Part shown: positions 7,401 to 13,461 of the stretch, piece by piece
Numbering within the stretch: position 1 is the stretch's first letter
Layout of the letters: each line of letters opens with the position of its first letter
Assembly: GCA_050292235.1 (NCBI GenBank)
Contig: JBNKLG010000068.1
Span: forward strand, 1 to 15,205
Origin: JBNKLG01 sp050292235
GTDB taxonomy: Bacteria > Pseudomonadota > Gammaproteobacteria > Chromatiales > Chromatiaceae
Length of the DNA stretch: 15,205 nt
Direction: 5' to 3'
Notes under the pieces: generated by a model
Seen by the model: only the letters and a program-made list of their open reading frames with translations
Database searches by the model: none
Told to the model about the DNA's origin: nothing
Translations under genes and position numbers: made by a program

Positions 7401-8122
7401 TGAACCGATGCAGAAGCCGTGAGCCCCCCGGAACAGACCGGTGTCGTCGCTCTAATCTGAATCTCCCGGTGATTATCGTTCGGATCAACGGGACCATCCT
7501 GGCCGTCGCTATCTCCCGCATTAGAATCTACCCAGACATAGTAGGTCGGGATATAGAGATTCATGGTCAACGAACTGTTATTGGGCCGCCTGGTGGTGAC
7601 ACTATGCGTTGCCGTCAAATCCAGCGTTGATCCTAATGACAAATAAGCATTCACGCGTGCCGCCGTTGACGACGCATTGGCATAGGTCGAACCCGCATTA
7701 TCCTGACCATGCCAGGGTTCATAGGTCTGTGTCGGGTTATAATAGGCCTTGTTATAACTGCTATTGCGGCCACGCCACACTTCAGAGGAGGAACCCAGAG
7801 CAGACTCTGTCGGAACAACCCAGCGATTATAGACATGGTCCACATTTGGTGTCGTATAGTAGTAATCTGCTGAGCGGCTATAACCCCCATTGGTATCCAT
7901 AGTGCCAAGATCACCAACGGTCTCTGGTGTCATCATCTCAAAGTCCATGGAACCCGAATCATCCACCGTAAAGAAGATATTGGGTTCAGCACTGCTCTTC
8001 ACAAAGAGAGGCACTGAGTCCAGCACACCGGGGGCGGCATGAACCTGCGACGCAGCAACCAACGCTGAAATCGCCAGGGCCAGGTGCCAGGAGTGATGTT
8101 GTGTTTTTTGATATTTATCCAT
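4448..8122 (-). CDS. pilY1: Type IV pilus tip adhesin / assembly factor PilY1
   Basis: This 1224-residue secreted protein has a Sec signal peptide (about 1-30, ending VHA|AP). A von Willebrand A-like domain follows with the metal-site motif D54-x-S56-x-S58 (DDSGSMDF) and a later VTDGEYN strand. The C-terminal half is the PilY1 beta-propeller, with SSPIFVG, VYVGGNDGMLHAYDD and AGDLLGNVWAFD segments. A calcium loop D949, D951, D953, D957 corresponds to the calcium site that controls pilus extension and retraction in P. aeruginosa PilY1. A second EF-like loop, DRTGDGLVD (D1154, T1156, D1158, D1162), lies near the end, and the protein finishes with the family-like GRLSWKEL. PilY1 acts at the pilus tip in adhesion, surface sensing and priming of assembly with the minor pilins. 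The ATG at 8122 has AAGGAG six bases upstream (8129-8134). It is complete and of typical length. Confidence 0.96.
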   Translation of the reverse strand: MDKYQKTQHHSWHLALAISALVAASQVHAAPGVLDSVPLFVKSSAEPNIFFTVDDSGSMDFEMMTPETVGDLGTMDTNGGYSRSADYYYTTPNVDHVYNRWVVPTESALGSSSEVWRGRNSSYNKAYYNPTQTYEPWHGQDNAGSTYANASSTAARVNAYLSLGSTLDLTATHSVTTRRPNNSSLTMNLYIPTYYVWVDSNAGDSDGQDGPVDPNDNHREIQIRATTPVCSGGLTASASVQYSSSCMLRPYAAEIQNFANWYQYHRRREYVMKSALTQVVENADAARMGLSTIHNRQRSLNASMTVAANKVALQDTISRIQSDGGTPLLPALEGSGEYYRCNNSNTFNSTIFGGSTPCPVERTAISPATTPAGMCQTNSTILVTDGEYNSGSVSIGNSDNDGSTWVDGPTTYKFDGDQYADGKSNTLADIAMKYYERDLQSLANKVPTQCGVDQNPGQHMVTYTLSFGLSSSLNFSAFPPHRVYNYQSECTATAAATAPAWPTGSLTGSKTIDDLAHAAYNGRGDYMSASSPAELQTALTAMVNNAMSRNGAASAASFNAATLTTGTNIYVSTFNSGGWVGDLASYSLNPVTGAVASTANWSAATQLDAISNASILTAREITTMGASDGVDFQWANLTAAEQADLQANAAGGTDPVARAQAKLEYIRGDRSNEGAGYAFRARDSRLGDMIHSSPIFVGVPRAGWPDGNGSNLFPNNSGSAAYSTFEADNASRAGRVYVGGNDGMLHAYDDANGNESFAYIPGAVYSSAIDSGLHHLTENDYAHKYYVDLTPTINDVYINMGAGTKWKTVAVGGLGGGGRGIYALEMTNPSTLTAANAAERVLWEFTSDDNPNLGYTYSRPMIVPVHATKSVASETVARWAAIFGNGYNADGGDGKGHLFIVFIEKGIDGTWDSGDIIDIPVPAGSIAGSGDCQDAASNCNGISSPTAVDLDGDSIADRIYAGDLLGNVWAFDISDSNTSNWGIAHGSGAAPLFVAKDSASKPQPITMRPEVAKTPGISDTPTNLPNVLVMVGTGQYLTDNDRLNGDTQTMYGVWDDDATGNKTRADLVAQTSTMPLTDWRLMSDNTVVYGTNDGWYYDFPDTRERSVTDTVLRGGILYFRTTIPSPEPCDAGGSGWFMALDIQNGGRPDEAVMDRTGDGLVDSSDLLGGNALGGTRVGLTGGTNIIGDRAYHTNVDSTTATGQAIQQLDGGKTGRLSWKELFEE

Positions 8123-8171
8123 TGTGATCTCCTTAATATCCGCACTCAGAGCTCAGGGGCATACCCTGGGA

Positions 8172-8768
8172 TCAAAATATTTTCCCGTAATGAGAGACAA
8201 GGGTGGTCGAGGTATTGTCGGTTCCGCCGGTCCCTCTGGCCACGATGGTGAAGGCAGAGACAGGTGAACTGAAATTCTGCGTCTCATAACCAGACGTCAT
8301 GGAGAGTGAGGGGGTGTCATCACTGATCACTTCAGCATTGAAGGCGATGAAATATCTGGCCTGGGTGTTAACACCGGCCAGGGTACCGGTATAGGTACCA
8401 CTGACAGCAACGGAACCGTTAGGATCAACCCAGGGGCTGGTCGCATTCGCCAGGATCGCCTGATAGAGGCTGTCCTCTTCGTAAAGCCCGGGCAGGGTAC
8501 ACCCTGAAATGGTGTCATCACAGGTAAAATTATTGATGCTTGTCATGGTTTCGATATAGGCCTCAGCATCACGCAGTGCCGATTCCGCAGCCTGAAAGGC
8601 AATACTGTGATTACGCATGTTGCCGGCCATTTTCTCCTCCAACGAGGTGGTGCGCATGGCCATCACCGCCAACAGAGTCATCACCAGCAGCAACATCAGG
8701 GTGACCACCAGCGCTGCGCCTGTGGATTTGCCGAATCCGGCCTGAAAAGTCATGGGTCGTTTTGTCAT
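8172..8768 (-). CDS. pilX: Type IV pilus minor pilin PilX
   Basis: This 198-residue protein has the PilX N-terminal signature: a positively charged leader, G17|AALVVTLMLLLVMTLLAV, then MRTTSLEEKMAGN and FQAAESALRDAEAYIE. As usual for PilX, the +5 Glu of other pilins is missing. It is a minor pilin of the tip complex with PilV, PilW and PilY1. The frame opens at a GTG at 8792, next to the pilW stop, but the ATG at 8768 has AGGA eight bases upstream (8777-8780) and gives a normal leader, so I use it. The stop lies 49 bases before pilY1. Confidence 0.92.
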   Translation of the reverse strand: MTKRPMTFQAGFGKSTGAALVVTLMLLLVMTLLAVMAMRTTSLEEKMAGNMRNHSIAFQAAESALRDAEAYIETMTSINNFTCDDTISGCTLPGLYEEDSLYQAILANATSPWVDPNGSVAVSGTYTGTLAGVNTQARYFIAFNAEVISDDTPSLSMTSGYETQNFSSPVSAFTIVARGTGGTDNTSTTLVSHYGKIF

Positions 8769-8792
8769 GTCCGTTTTCCTAATCTCTGGCAC

Positions 8793-9761
8793 TTATCCCA
8801 AACGGTTTCGTACGCTGATGGTGGTGGTATAGGTTTGTTCCATGCGGGTATCGACCGAGGTACGACTGACATTCTGCTCCGGCGAACGGGCAGTAATGGC
8901 GATGCGGATCGAAACCACCTGACCCCAGGCCGCAGCCGCATCTACCGCTGTGGCATCACCATACCAATCGATATTGCCATCGGAACCGACATCAATGCCG
9001 TAGGTGATCTGCATATCACTGATACCGCTGACGATCTCCTCAGGCGTCCCGTTGTTATAAGTGCGAAACAGTGCCCGTTGGCCATTGCTACCGGTCTGGA
9101 CATCAAACACCACCTCGCCAAGACGGAATACCGAGGCCTCCTTGCCATAGGTGGTACTGAGATTACCAGAGGCGTTACCGCTACCAGCCGTATGCTGAAG
9201 GTCGATCGGTGGCGTAGCAGAGGCCGAAACCGAACTGCTTGCCACAAACAGATCGCCATACTTGCAATCCGTAACCACCAACACCTCTCCTGTATCGATC
9301 TTCTTGGCATCCACTTTAAGCGGAGAAAAGTTATTGGCAGCGGCCTGGACGACGTGAATTTCATCACCGAAAGTACCTCGCAGGGTGAGCGAATCAGGCG
9401 ATGCGCCCCCTTCGACACCCTTGACCGCATCAGTCTTCCAGTTCGTCACATAGGCGCCCGTGACTGAGCCATGGTCAACGCGATCCTTGATCTCGTCCGT
9501 GTTGACCTGACAACCCCAGTAATCCGCCATGCGCACATCGCGGGTCAGATACTCAAAGGCAAAGCGGCCACTCTCCTGCACCTGCGACAAGGCCTGGGTT
9601 GAACGAAAGACCTGTTTATTGGCCACATACATCTGACCCACGCCAGCAATCAGCATCAGACCGATCACCATGGCGATCATCAATTCCACCAGGGTCATCC
9701 CAGCCTCTTGCCCGACCGGATGAGCTAACCACATCTGCATATCGTTCCGTTTAGAAATCAC
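8793..9761 (-). CDS. pilW: Type IV pilus minor pilin PilW
   Basis: This 322-residue protein has a prepilin site G21|MTLVELMIAMVIGLML, then MYVANKQVFRSTQALSQVQESGRFAFEYLTRDVRMADYWGC, a characteristic PilW sequence. The remainder is a large globular domain ending in TYTTTISVRNRLG. Met rather than Phe is at +1 after the cleavage site, and Glu5 is present. The start is a GTG at 9761, supported by GAGGAA five bases upstream. The ATG at 9740 lacks such a site. It is the largest minor pilin here and in the family links pseudopilins to PilY1. It lies 52 bases after pilV and 24 bases before pilX. Confidence 0.93.
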   Translation of the reverse strand: MISKRNDMQMWLAHPVGQEAGMTLVELMIAMVIGLMLIAGVGQMYVANKQVFRSTQALSQVQESGRFAFEYLTRDVRMADYWGCQVNTDEIKDRVDHGSVTGAYVTNWKTDAVKGVEGGASPDSLTLRGTFGDEIHVVQAAANNFSPLKVDAKKIDTGEVLVVTDCKYGDLFVASSSVSASATPPIDLQHTAGSGNASGNLSTTYGKEASVFRLGEVVFDVQTGSNGQRALFRTYNNGTPEEIVSGISDMQITYGIDVGSDGNIDWYGDATAVDAAAAWGQVVSIRIAITARSPEQNVSRTSVDTRMEQTYTTTISVRNRLG

Positions 9762-9766
9762 TGCCG

Positions 9767-9772
9767 TTCCTC
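9767..9772 (-). promoter_or_regulatory. Ribosome-binding site that sets the pilW GTG start
   Basis: On the minus strand this reads GAGGAA, five bases before the GTG at 9761. The alternative ATG at 9740 has no purine-rich match, so this site decides in favour of the GTG. Confidence 0.7.
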
Positions 9773-9813
9773 GCTAAATTTTCAAAGCCATACCGTCAGA
9801 GACAGACAATGGC

Positions 9814-10320
9814 CTAAGGAAAAAACTCGGTATAGAAACCCTTGTAGTCAGCGAGGGTGCCGGTTTTATCCCGGTCCCACCACACCTTGACCACATACAT
9901 GTTGCCGGCGCCATCGCAAGCGAAACCGGCAGGCGTTCCATCATCCGGCGTGGAATCCCGGCACACGGTTCCTCTGCCATCTGGCAGAGAGTTGGCCAAG
10001 TCCTGCAGCCAGAGATAGGTGTCATGATTGGCCATGTTGGTACTGGTACAGCCTGGGGAAGAGGTACAGGCCGGCACACTGGCCGTCGGCAGAGCACCGC
10101 TGTTCACAAAATGGTAGTCTGTGGCACCACCAGGATTGGCCCGGACCCGGTCTGCCATGTCATAAGCCATCATGGTGGCCTGGCTACGCACCGAGCCCTC
10201 GTGGTTGGCGCGCATCCCCAGCGCCTGGATACCGGCAATCCCGAGAACGCCAATGGACATGATCACCACGGTGATCAGCACTTCGATCAGGGTTACCCCA
10301 CACTGATGAGATCGCTTCAT
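9814..10320 (-). CDS. pilV: Type IV pilus minor pilin PilV
   Basis: This 168-residue protein begins MKRSHQCG, with prepilin cleavage at G8|V9 followed by TLIEVLITVVIMSIGVLGIAGIQ, the PilV signature. Next comes a helix with ATMMAYDMADRVRANPGG. The globular part has four cysteines in two close groups (ACTSSPGC, then RGTVC and FAC), which may form disulfides. Val instead of Phe is at +1, a minor variation. The ATG at 10320 has GGGGGA eight bases upstream (10329-10334). The ATG at 10329 would overlap that site and is less likely. It lies 15 bases downstream of fimU. Confidence 0.93.
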   Translation of the reverse strand: MKRSHQCGVTLIEVLITVVIMSIGVLGIAGIQALGMRANHEGSVRSQATMMAYDMADRVRANPGGATDYHFVNSGALPTASVPACTSSPGCTSTNMANHDTYLWLQDLANSLPDGRGTVCRDSTPDDGTPAGFACDGAGNMYVVKVWWDRDKTGTLADYKGFYTEFFP

Positions 10321-10335
10321 GCTATACATCCCCCA

Positions 10336-10875
10336 TTACGGACAAGTCGGATTGGAGGGGTTAAGCGATGCCCCACCTGTGGTGCTGATCATGATCCGAC
10401 GGCCCTCTTCGCCGGTGCGACTGTCGCACAAGTCCAACATGGCCCCAGAAGCCGATACACCGCTGGTCACCCGACCAGAGGCCTGATACCTGATGGCATT
10501 GCTGGTCACCACCGCACCCACGGTATAGCTCAGGCTGCCATTGTCGGGTTCAGAAAGACGAATCACCTCACCATCGGCCACGGAACCATCGGCATTGGGA
10601 TCCGTACCGACCAACCAACCTTGGGTCAGATTACCAAGTCCACCATTACAATCGGTTCCGCCCGCATTTCTGGCGCAAAAAAGTACGGGCACGCCGCGCG
10701 TAATGGCCTCGGAACGGGCTGTTTGGATGCCGGCCAATACAGAGTTTGACGCTGAGGCCATGCGATTGTTGGCAATCAATTCAGCCAGACTTGGCGCAGC
10801 CAAGGCGACCAAAATCGCCAATACCGCCAAAGTGGTCATGAGTTCGAGAAGAGTAAAACCAAATGTCCGTTTCAT
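10336..10875 (-). CDS. fimU: GspH/FimT-family pseudopilin (FimU/FimT), first gene of the minor-pilin operon
   Basis: This 179-residue protein begins MKRTFG, with cleavage at G6|F7 followed by TLLELMTTLAVLAILVALAAPSLAEL. The segment ANNRMASASNSVLAGIQTARSEAITRGVPVLFC is the typical GspH/FimT pattern. The globular domain carries QGWLVGTDPN and a C-terminal CDSRTGEEGRRIMIS strand. It is a pseudopilin of the tip and priming complex. Its place as first gene before pilV equals P. aeruginosa fimU; many annotations would call it fimT, and sequence alone does not separate them. An upstream in-frame GTG at 10896 is possible, but the ATG at 10875 has AGGA nine bases upstream and gives a normal leader. 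Confidence 0.9.
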   Translation of the reverse strand: MKRTFGFTLLELMTTLAVLAILVALAAPSLAELIANNRMASASNSVLAGIQTARSEAITRGVPVLFCARNAGGTDCNGGLGNLTQGWLVGTDPNADGSVADGEVIRLSEPDNGSLSYTVGAVVTSNAIRYQASGRVTSGVSASGAMLDLCDSRTGEEGRRIMISTTGGASLNPSNPTCP

Positions 10876-11043
10876 CGGTCCAAATCCTAAAAGCACAGGG
10901 CTTCAAGTGAGTGTTAAATTCGAAAATTAAGCTCTGGGTATTAATGTAAAGGCGTTAAATCTTGTCTGCCAGGTGTTACAGACAAATGATGGATATTCTC
11001 CGATAAGTGGCGCAATGACCGCATCTGATTGACAATTATCAGC
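10876..11043 (-). promoter_or_regulatory. Leader region of the minor-pilin operon (promoter expected, not pinned down)
   Basis: This 168-base non-coding stretch is the only sizeable gap upstream of fimU, so the operon promoter should be here unless transcription reads through from the gene ending at 11044. It is more AT-rich than the genes around it. On the minus strand a TTTACA followed 15 bases later by TAATTT is the best sigma70-like pair I see, but the spacing is short. I see no convincing sigma54 motif and no Vfr/CRP-like dyad. Confidence 0.35.
10962..10985. repeat. 7-bp inverted repeat upstream of fimU (possible operator)
   Basis: The arms TTGTCTG (10962-10968) and CAGACAA (10979-10985) are perfect reverse complements around a 10-base spacer. 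The centre lies about 98 bases upstream of the fimU start. The arm-to-arm distance suits a dimeric DNA-binding protein better than a terminator, and no T run follows. No regulator is assigned. Confidence 0.4.
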
Positions 11044-11691
11044 TCAGGGTTTCAGCCCCGGGGAGCGGTACGGGGAGCGGTACTGTAACACCTCTTTTCC
11101 CTTGGCCAATATGGAAATCGTCAGCCCTTTATCGGGATATTCCCAACGCACCTCACCCTCATCAACCGGGGTCTTGGTGGCAGGCTCGCCGAAGCGACTG
11201 CGAAAAAAGGCTTCATCCAGATTGCCATAGGTCGGAATATAGGTAATGACAACGATGGGGCGCTCCATTTGCGCGGACACATCCTCTGGATTCAGTGTCC
11301 ATTGATAATCCCCGCTGGGCCCTGGGCTGCGATCAATGGCCCGCCCCTTTAACGCCGCCAGAGTGGTCTGATCGGCTTGGAGGTTAAAGACCATTTTGGC
11401 GGCCAACGGCCCATTGTGCACCTGCTCAAAATAGGCCTCCAGGGTCATGGGGTCCGTCTCTTTTTCTCCACCGAACAGACCCAGTCCGCTCAGCTCCCCA
11501 TAACGGACGCTAATCTCATTCAGCGTAGTCTTGCCCAAATGTACGCCCATCACCCGGGTACTGCCATCATCGAGCTTTTCAATCGCCCAGGGCATCTGTT
11601 CGACATTCACCGGCGGCGGTGGTGGCGCCACAAACCAAAGCACCGCCAGAATCAAGGCCACCAATCCAACTACCTGCAAAAACTTGCTCAT
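11044..11691 (-). CDS. Uncharacterised membrane-anchored protein
   Basis: This 215-residue protein is one I do not recognise. A single hydrophobic helix (about residues 6-22) follows a short basic N-terminus with no lipobox. It is therefore an uncleaved anchor or signal peptide with the rest probably periplasmic. Next are a proline run (five prolines from about residue 24), then a mixed alpha/beta region with MGVHLGKTTLNEI, LEAYFEQVHNGPLAAKMVFNL and, near the C-terminus, FFRSRFGEP and VRWEYPDKGLTISIL. There are no cysteines. The ATG at 11691 was chosen over a GTG at 11697 because a weak GAGAG lies upstream of it. It is divergent from the GTPase pair with a 60-base gap, and lies upstream of the pilus operon on the same strand. 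Either association could be meaningful. Confidence 0.75.
   Translation of the reverse strand: MSKFLQVVGLVALILAVLWFVAPPPPPVNVEQMPWAIEKLDDGSTRVMGVHLGKTTLNEISVRYGELSGLGLFGGEKETDPMTLEAYFEQVHNGPLAAKMVFNLQADQTTLAALKGRAIDRSPGPSGDYQWTLNPEDVSAQMERPIVVITYIPTYGNLDEAFFRSRFGEPATKTPVDEGEVRWEYPDKGLTISILAKGKEVLQYRSPYRSPGLKP
11060..11083. repeat. 12-bp perfect tandem duplication at the end of the uncharacterised gene
   Basis: GGGGAGCGGTAC occurs twice back to back (11060-11071 and 11072-11083). It encodes a duplicated four-residue unit (YRSPYRSP) just before the C-terminus. It is in frame, so it only lengthens the tail. Confidence 0.85.
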
Positions 11692-11751
11692 TGCCACTCT
11701 CTACATTAATTCAGCCTGCACAATAACAGAACCAGGGGGTAAAGTTAGCGC

Positions 11752-13461
11752 ATGAATCCGGAACCCTGGCCAACCCTGGAACACTTTCTCGACCGTCTGA
11801 TGGCACGCCACCAGGCACTGGATGCCAATGATCCTCTGTTGCTCTCGCTTCAATATGCCACGGGCCTCGTACGAAAACGTCAGAATCGAACGACTTTGCC
11901 ACCGCAATGGGTGGTGATCGGCCCCACCCAGGCTGGCAAAAGCACCCTGGTCAAACTTTTGCTGCCGGAGGCCCAGGCCGAAATCAGCCCTCTGGCCGGC
12001 TTTACCCGTCATGCACAGGGCTTTAGTCACACGACTTTGGACAAGGTTCAACAAGAGGCCATCTCGACCCTGCTGTCGCCTTTGCGACCCGCAGCGAGGG
12101 CATCGCTCTCGCCCGAGAAGCCGGATCGGTTCAGCCTTTCAGAGCTGACGCAAGCCGCCGATCCCCTGGTGCTCTGGGACAGCCCCGATTTCGACTCGGT
12201 CAGCGCCCGCACCTATCGCCTGACCGTTCCCCTGCTCTGCGCCCTCGCCGACCAGGTGCTTATGGTGGTGAGCAAAGAGAAGTATGCCGATGAGAGCGTC
12301 TGGCAGCTGCTCCGCCTCATCGCCCCCACCTGTCCTGCCTTGCGGATATTGATCAACAAGGTGCCTTCAGCGGAATCAGAAGAGATTCGCCGACTGGTAC
12401 AACAGCGCTTTATCGACGCCGATCTGCCTTTTGATGGGGTGGATACCCTACCCTATATCGCCGACCCATCCGCCCTCAGCGCTTCGCCCGAAGCCCAGCA
12501 CCTGCGCCAGCAGCGCTATGATCAGCGATCCATTGCCAGCCAGACCAAGCCTTTGGGACCCTGGCTGCAAACCCAATGGCCCACCTGGACCCAGGCTCTG
12601 CGTCAGGAGCTGGCCGCCATGGACCAGTGGCAGGCCATGGTATCAGAAGCCCTGGGCAAGGCCATGCAGGCGTTCGAGCGGGATTACCTGGCCAACCCGC
12701 GCCAACGGGAAACCCTGGATCAGGCCATGATCAAACTGCTGGAGCTGCTGGAGATCCCTGGCCTCGCCGCCCCTCTGGCCCAGGCCCGACGCATCATTAC
12801 CTGGCCGGTTCGACGACTGGGGCGGCTCCTGACCAGCAACGAAAAAAATCAGGCCAACAGCTCGGCAGAGATGCAGTTGCTACAGGAACTGCTCAATCAG
12901 GCCCATCTGCGACTCATGCACCGGGCGGGCGAGGAGCAGATGCGCACTCAGGGAATCGAATACCGCTGGTGGCGACCGCTGTGGCAACTGTTACAACAGG
13001 ACCAGACCGGATACCAGGAACTGCACAACAACCTCATCAAAGCCCACCAGCAGCACTTCGAGCCCGAGATTGAACGCACCGCCCAACAGCTCTATCAATA
13101 CCTGCAGAAACATCCTGCCACCCTCAATGGCCTACGGGCCGGACGTGCCACCGCCGATGCTGCCGGTGTTGTCCTGGCACTCAAAACCGGCGGCATCGGT
13201 CTCAGTGACCTGATGCTGACCCCGGCCATGCTCGCTGTCACCACCCTGCTGGCCGAGGGTGCGGTAGGCCAGTATATGGAGAAAGCCGCTGAAGAGCTCA
13301 AACAACGCCAACTGACCTCAATTCGGGAACAGGTCATCACCCCCTTGCAACAGGGTCTGAGCCAGATCGGGCTGCGCCTGCCAACCGAGGAGCGCCTTGG
13401 CATCTCCGCCACTGAGCTGTCCGCAGCAGAGACGGCCCTCAACAGGATCGCCGCCACATGA
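11752..13461 (+). CDS. Dynamin-like large GTPase, first of a tandem pair
   Basis: This 569-residue protein has a GTP-binding domain with G1/P-loop GPTQAGKST (G57 to T65, Lys63), a possible G2 Thr85 in GFTRH, G3 DSPDFDS (D143-D146) and G4 INKVP (N202, K203). Two deviations stand out. Switch II reads DxPD rather than DxPG, and the Asp of NKxD, which gives guanine specificity, is Pro205. A long helical region (about 280-465) follows. Next is a glycine- and alanine-rich hydrophobic segment (about 472-503, GVVLALKTGG to LLAEG) that could touch or enter a membrane, then a final helix. The layout of G domain, helical bundle and hydrophobic patch is dynamin-like; I do not know a gene name. The stop overlaps the next gene's ATG by four bases, so the two are coupled. 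The upstream purine site (GGGGG, 12 bases before ATG) is distant, leaving the start slightly uncertain. Confidence 0.82.
   Translation: MNPEPWPTLEHFLDRLMARHQALDANDPLLLSLQYATGLVRKRQNRTTLPPQWVVIGPTQAGKSTLVKLLLPEAQAEISPLAGFTRHAQGFSHTTLDKVQQEAISTLLSPLRPAARASLSPEKPDRFSLSELTQAADPLVLWDSPDFDSVSARTYRLTVPLLCALADQVLMVVSKEKYADESVWQLLRLIAPTCPALRILINKVPSAESEEIRRLVQQRFIDADLPFDGVDTLPYIADPSALSASPEAQHLRQQRYDQRSIASQTKPLGPWLQTQWPTWTQALRQELAAMDQWQAMVSEALGKAMQAFERDYLANPRQRETLDQAMIKLLELLEIPGLAAPLAQARRIITWPVRRLGRLLTSNEKNQANSSAEMQLLQELLNQAHLRLMHRAGEEQMRTQGIEYRWWRPLWQLLQQDQTGYQELHNNLIKAHQQHFEPEIERTAQQLYQYLQKHPATLNGLRAGRATADAAGVVLALKTGGIGLSDLMLTPAMLAVTTLLAEGAVGQYMEKAAEELKQRQLTSIREQVITPLQQGLSQIGLRLPTEERLGISATELSAAETALNRIAAT

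Noticed and set aside
8607..9467. A 286-codon open frame on the plus strand, antisense to pilX and pilW.
   Set aside because: It is low-complexity in composition (His, Arg and Gly rich), shows no recognisable domain and lies opposite two well-identified pilins. It is a shadow of their codon usage.
11521..11550. A P-loop-like GKTTLNEI in the uncharacterised membrane protein.
   Set aside because: The upstream glycine spacing does not fit GxxxxGK[ST], and the segment is probably periplasmic, so it is unlikely to bind nucleotide.
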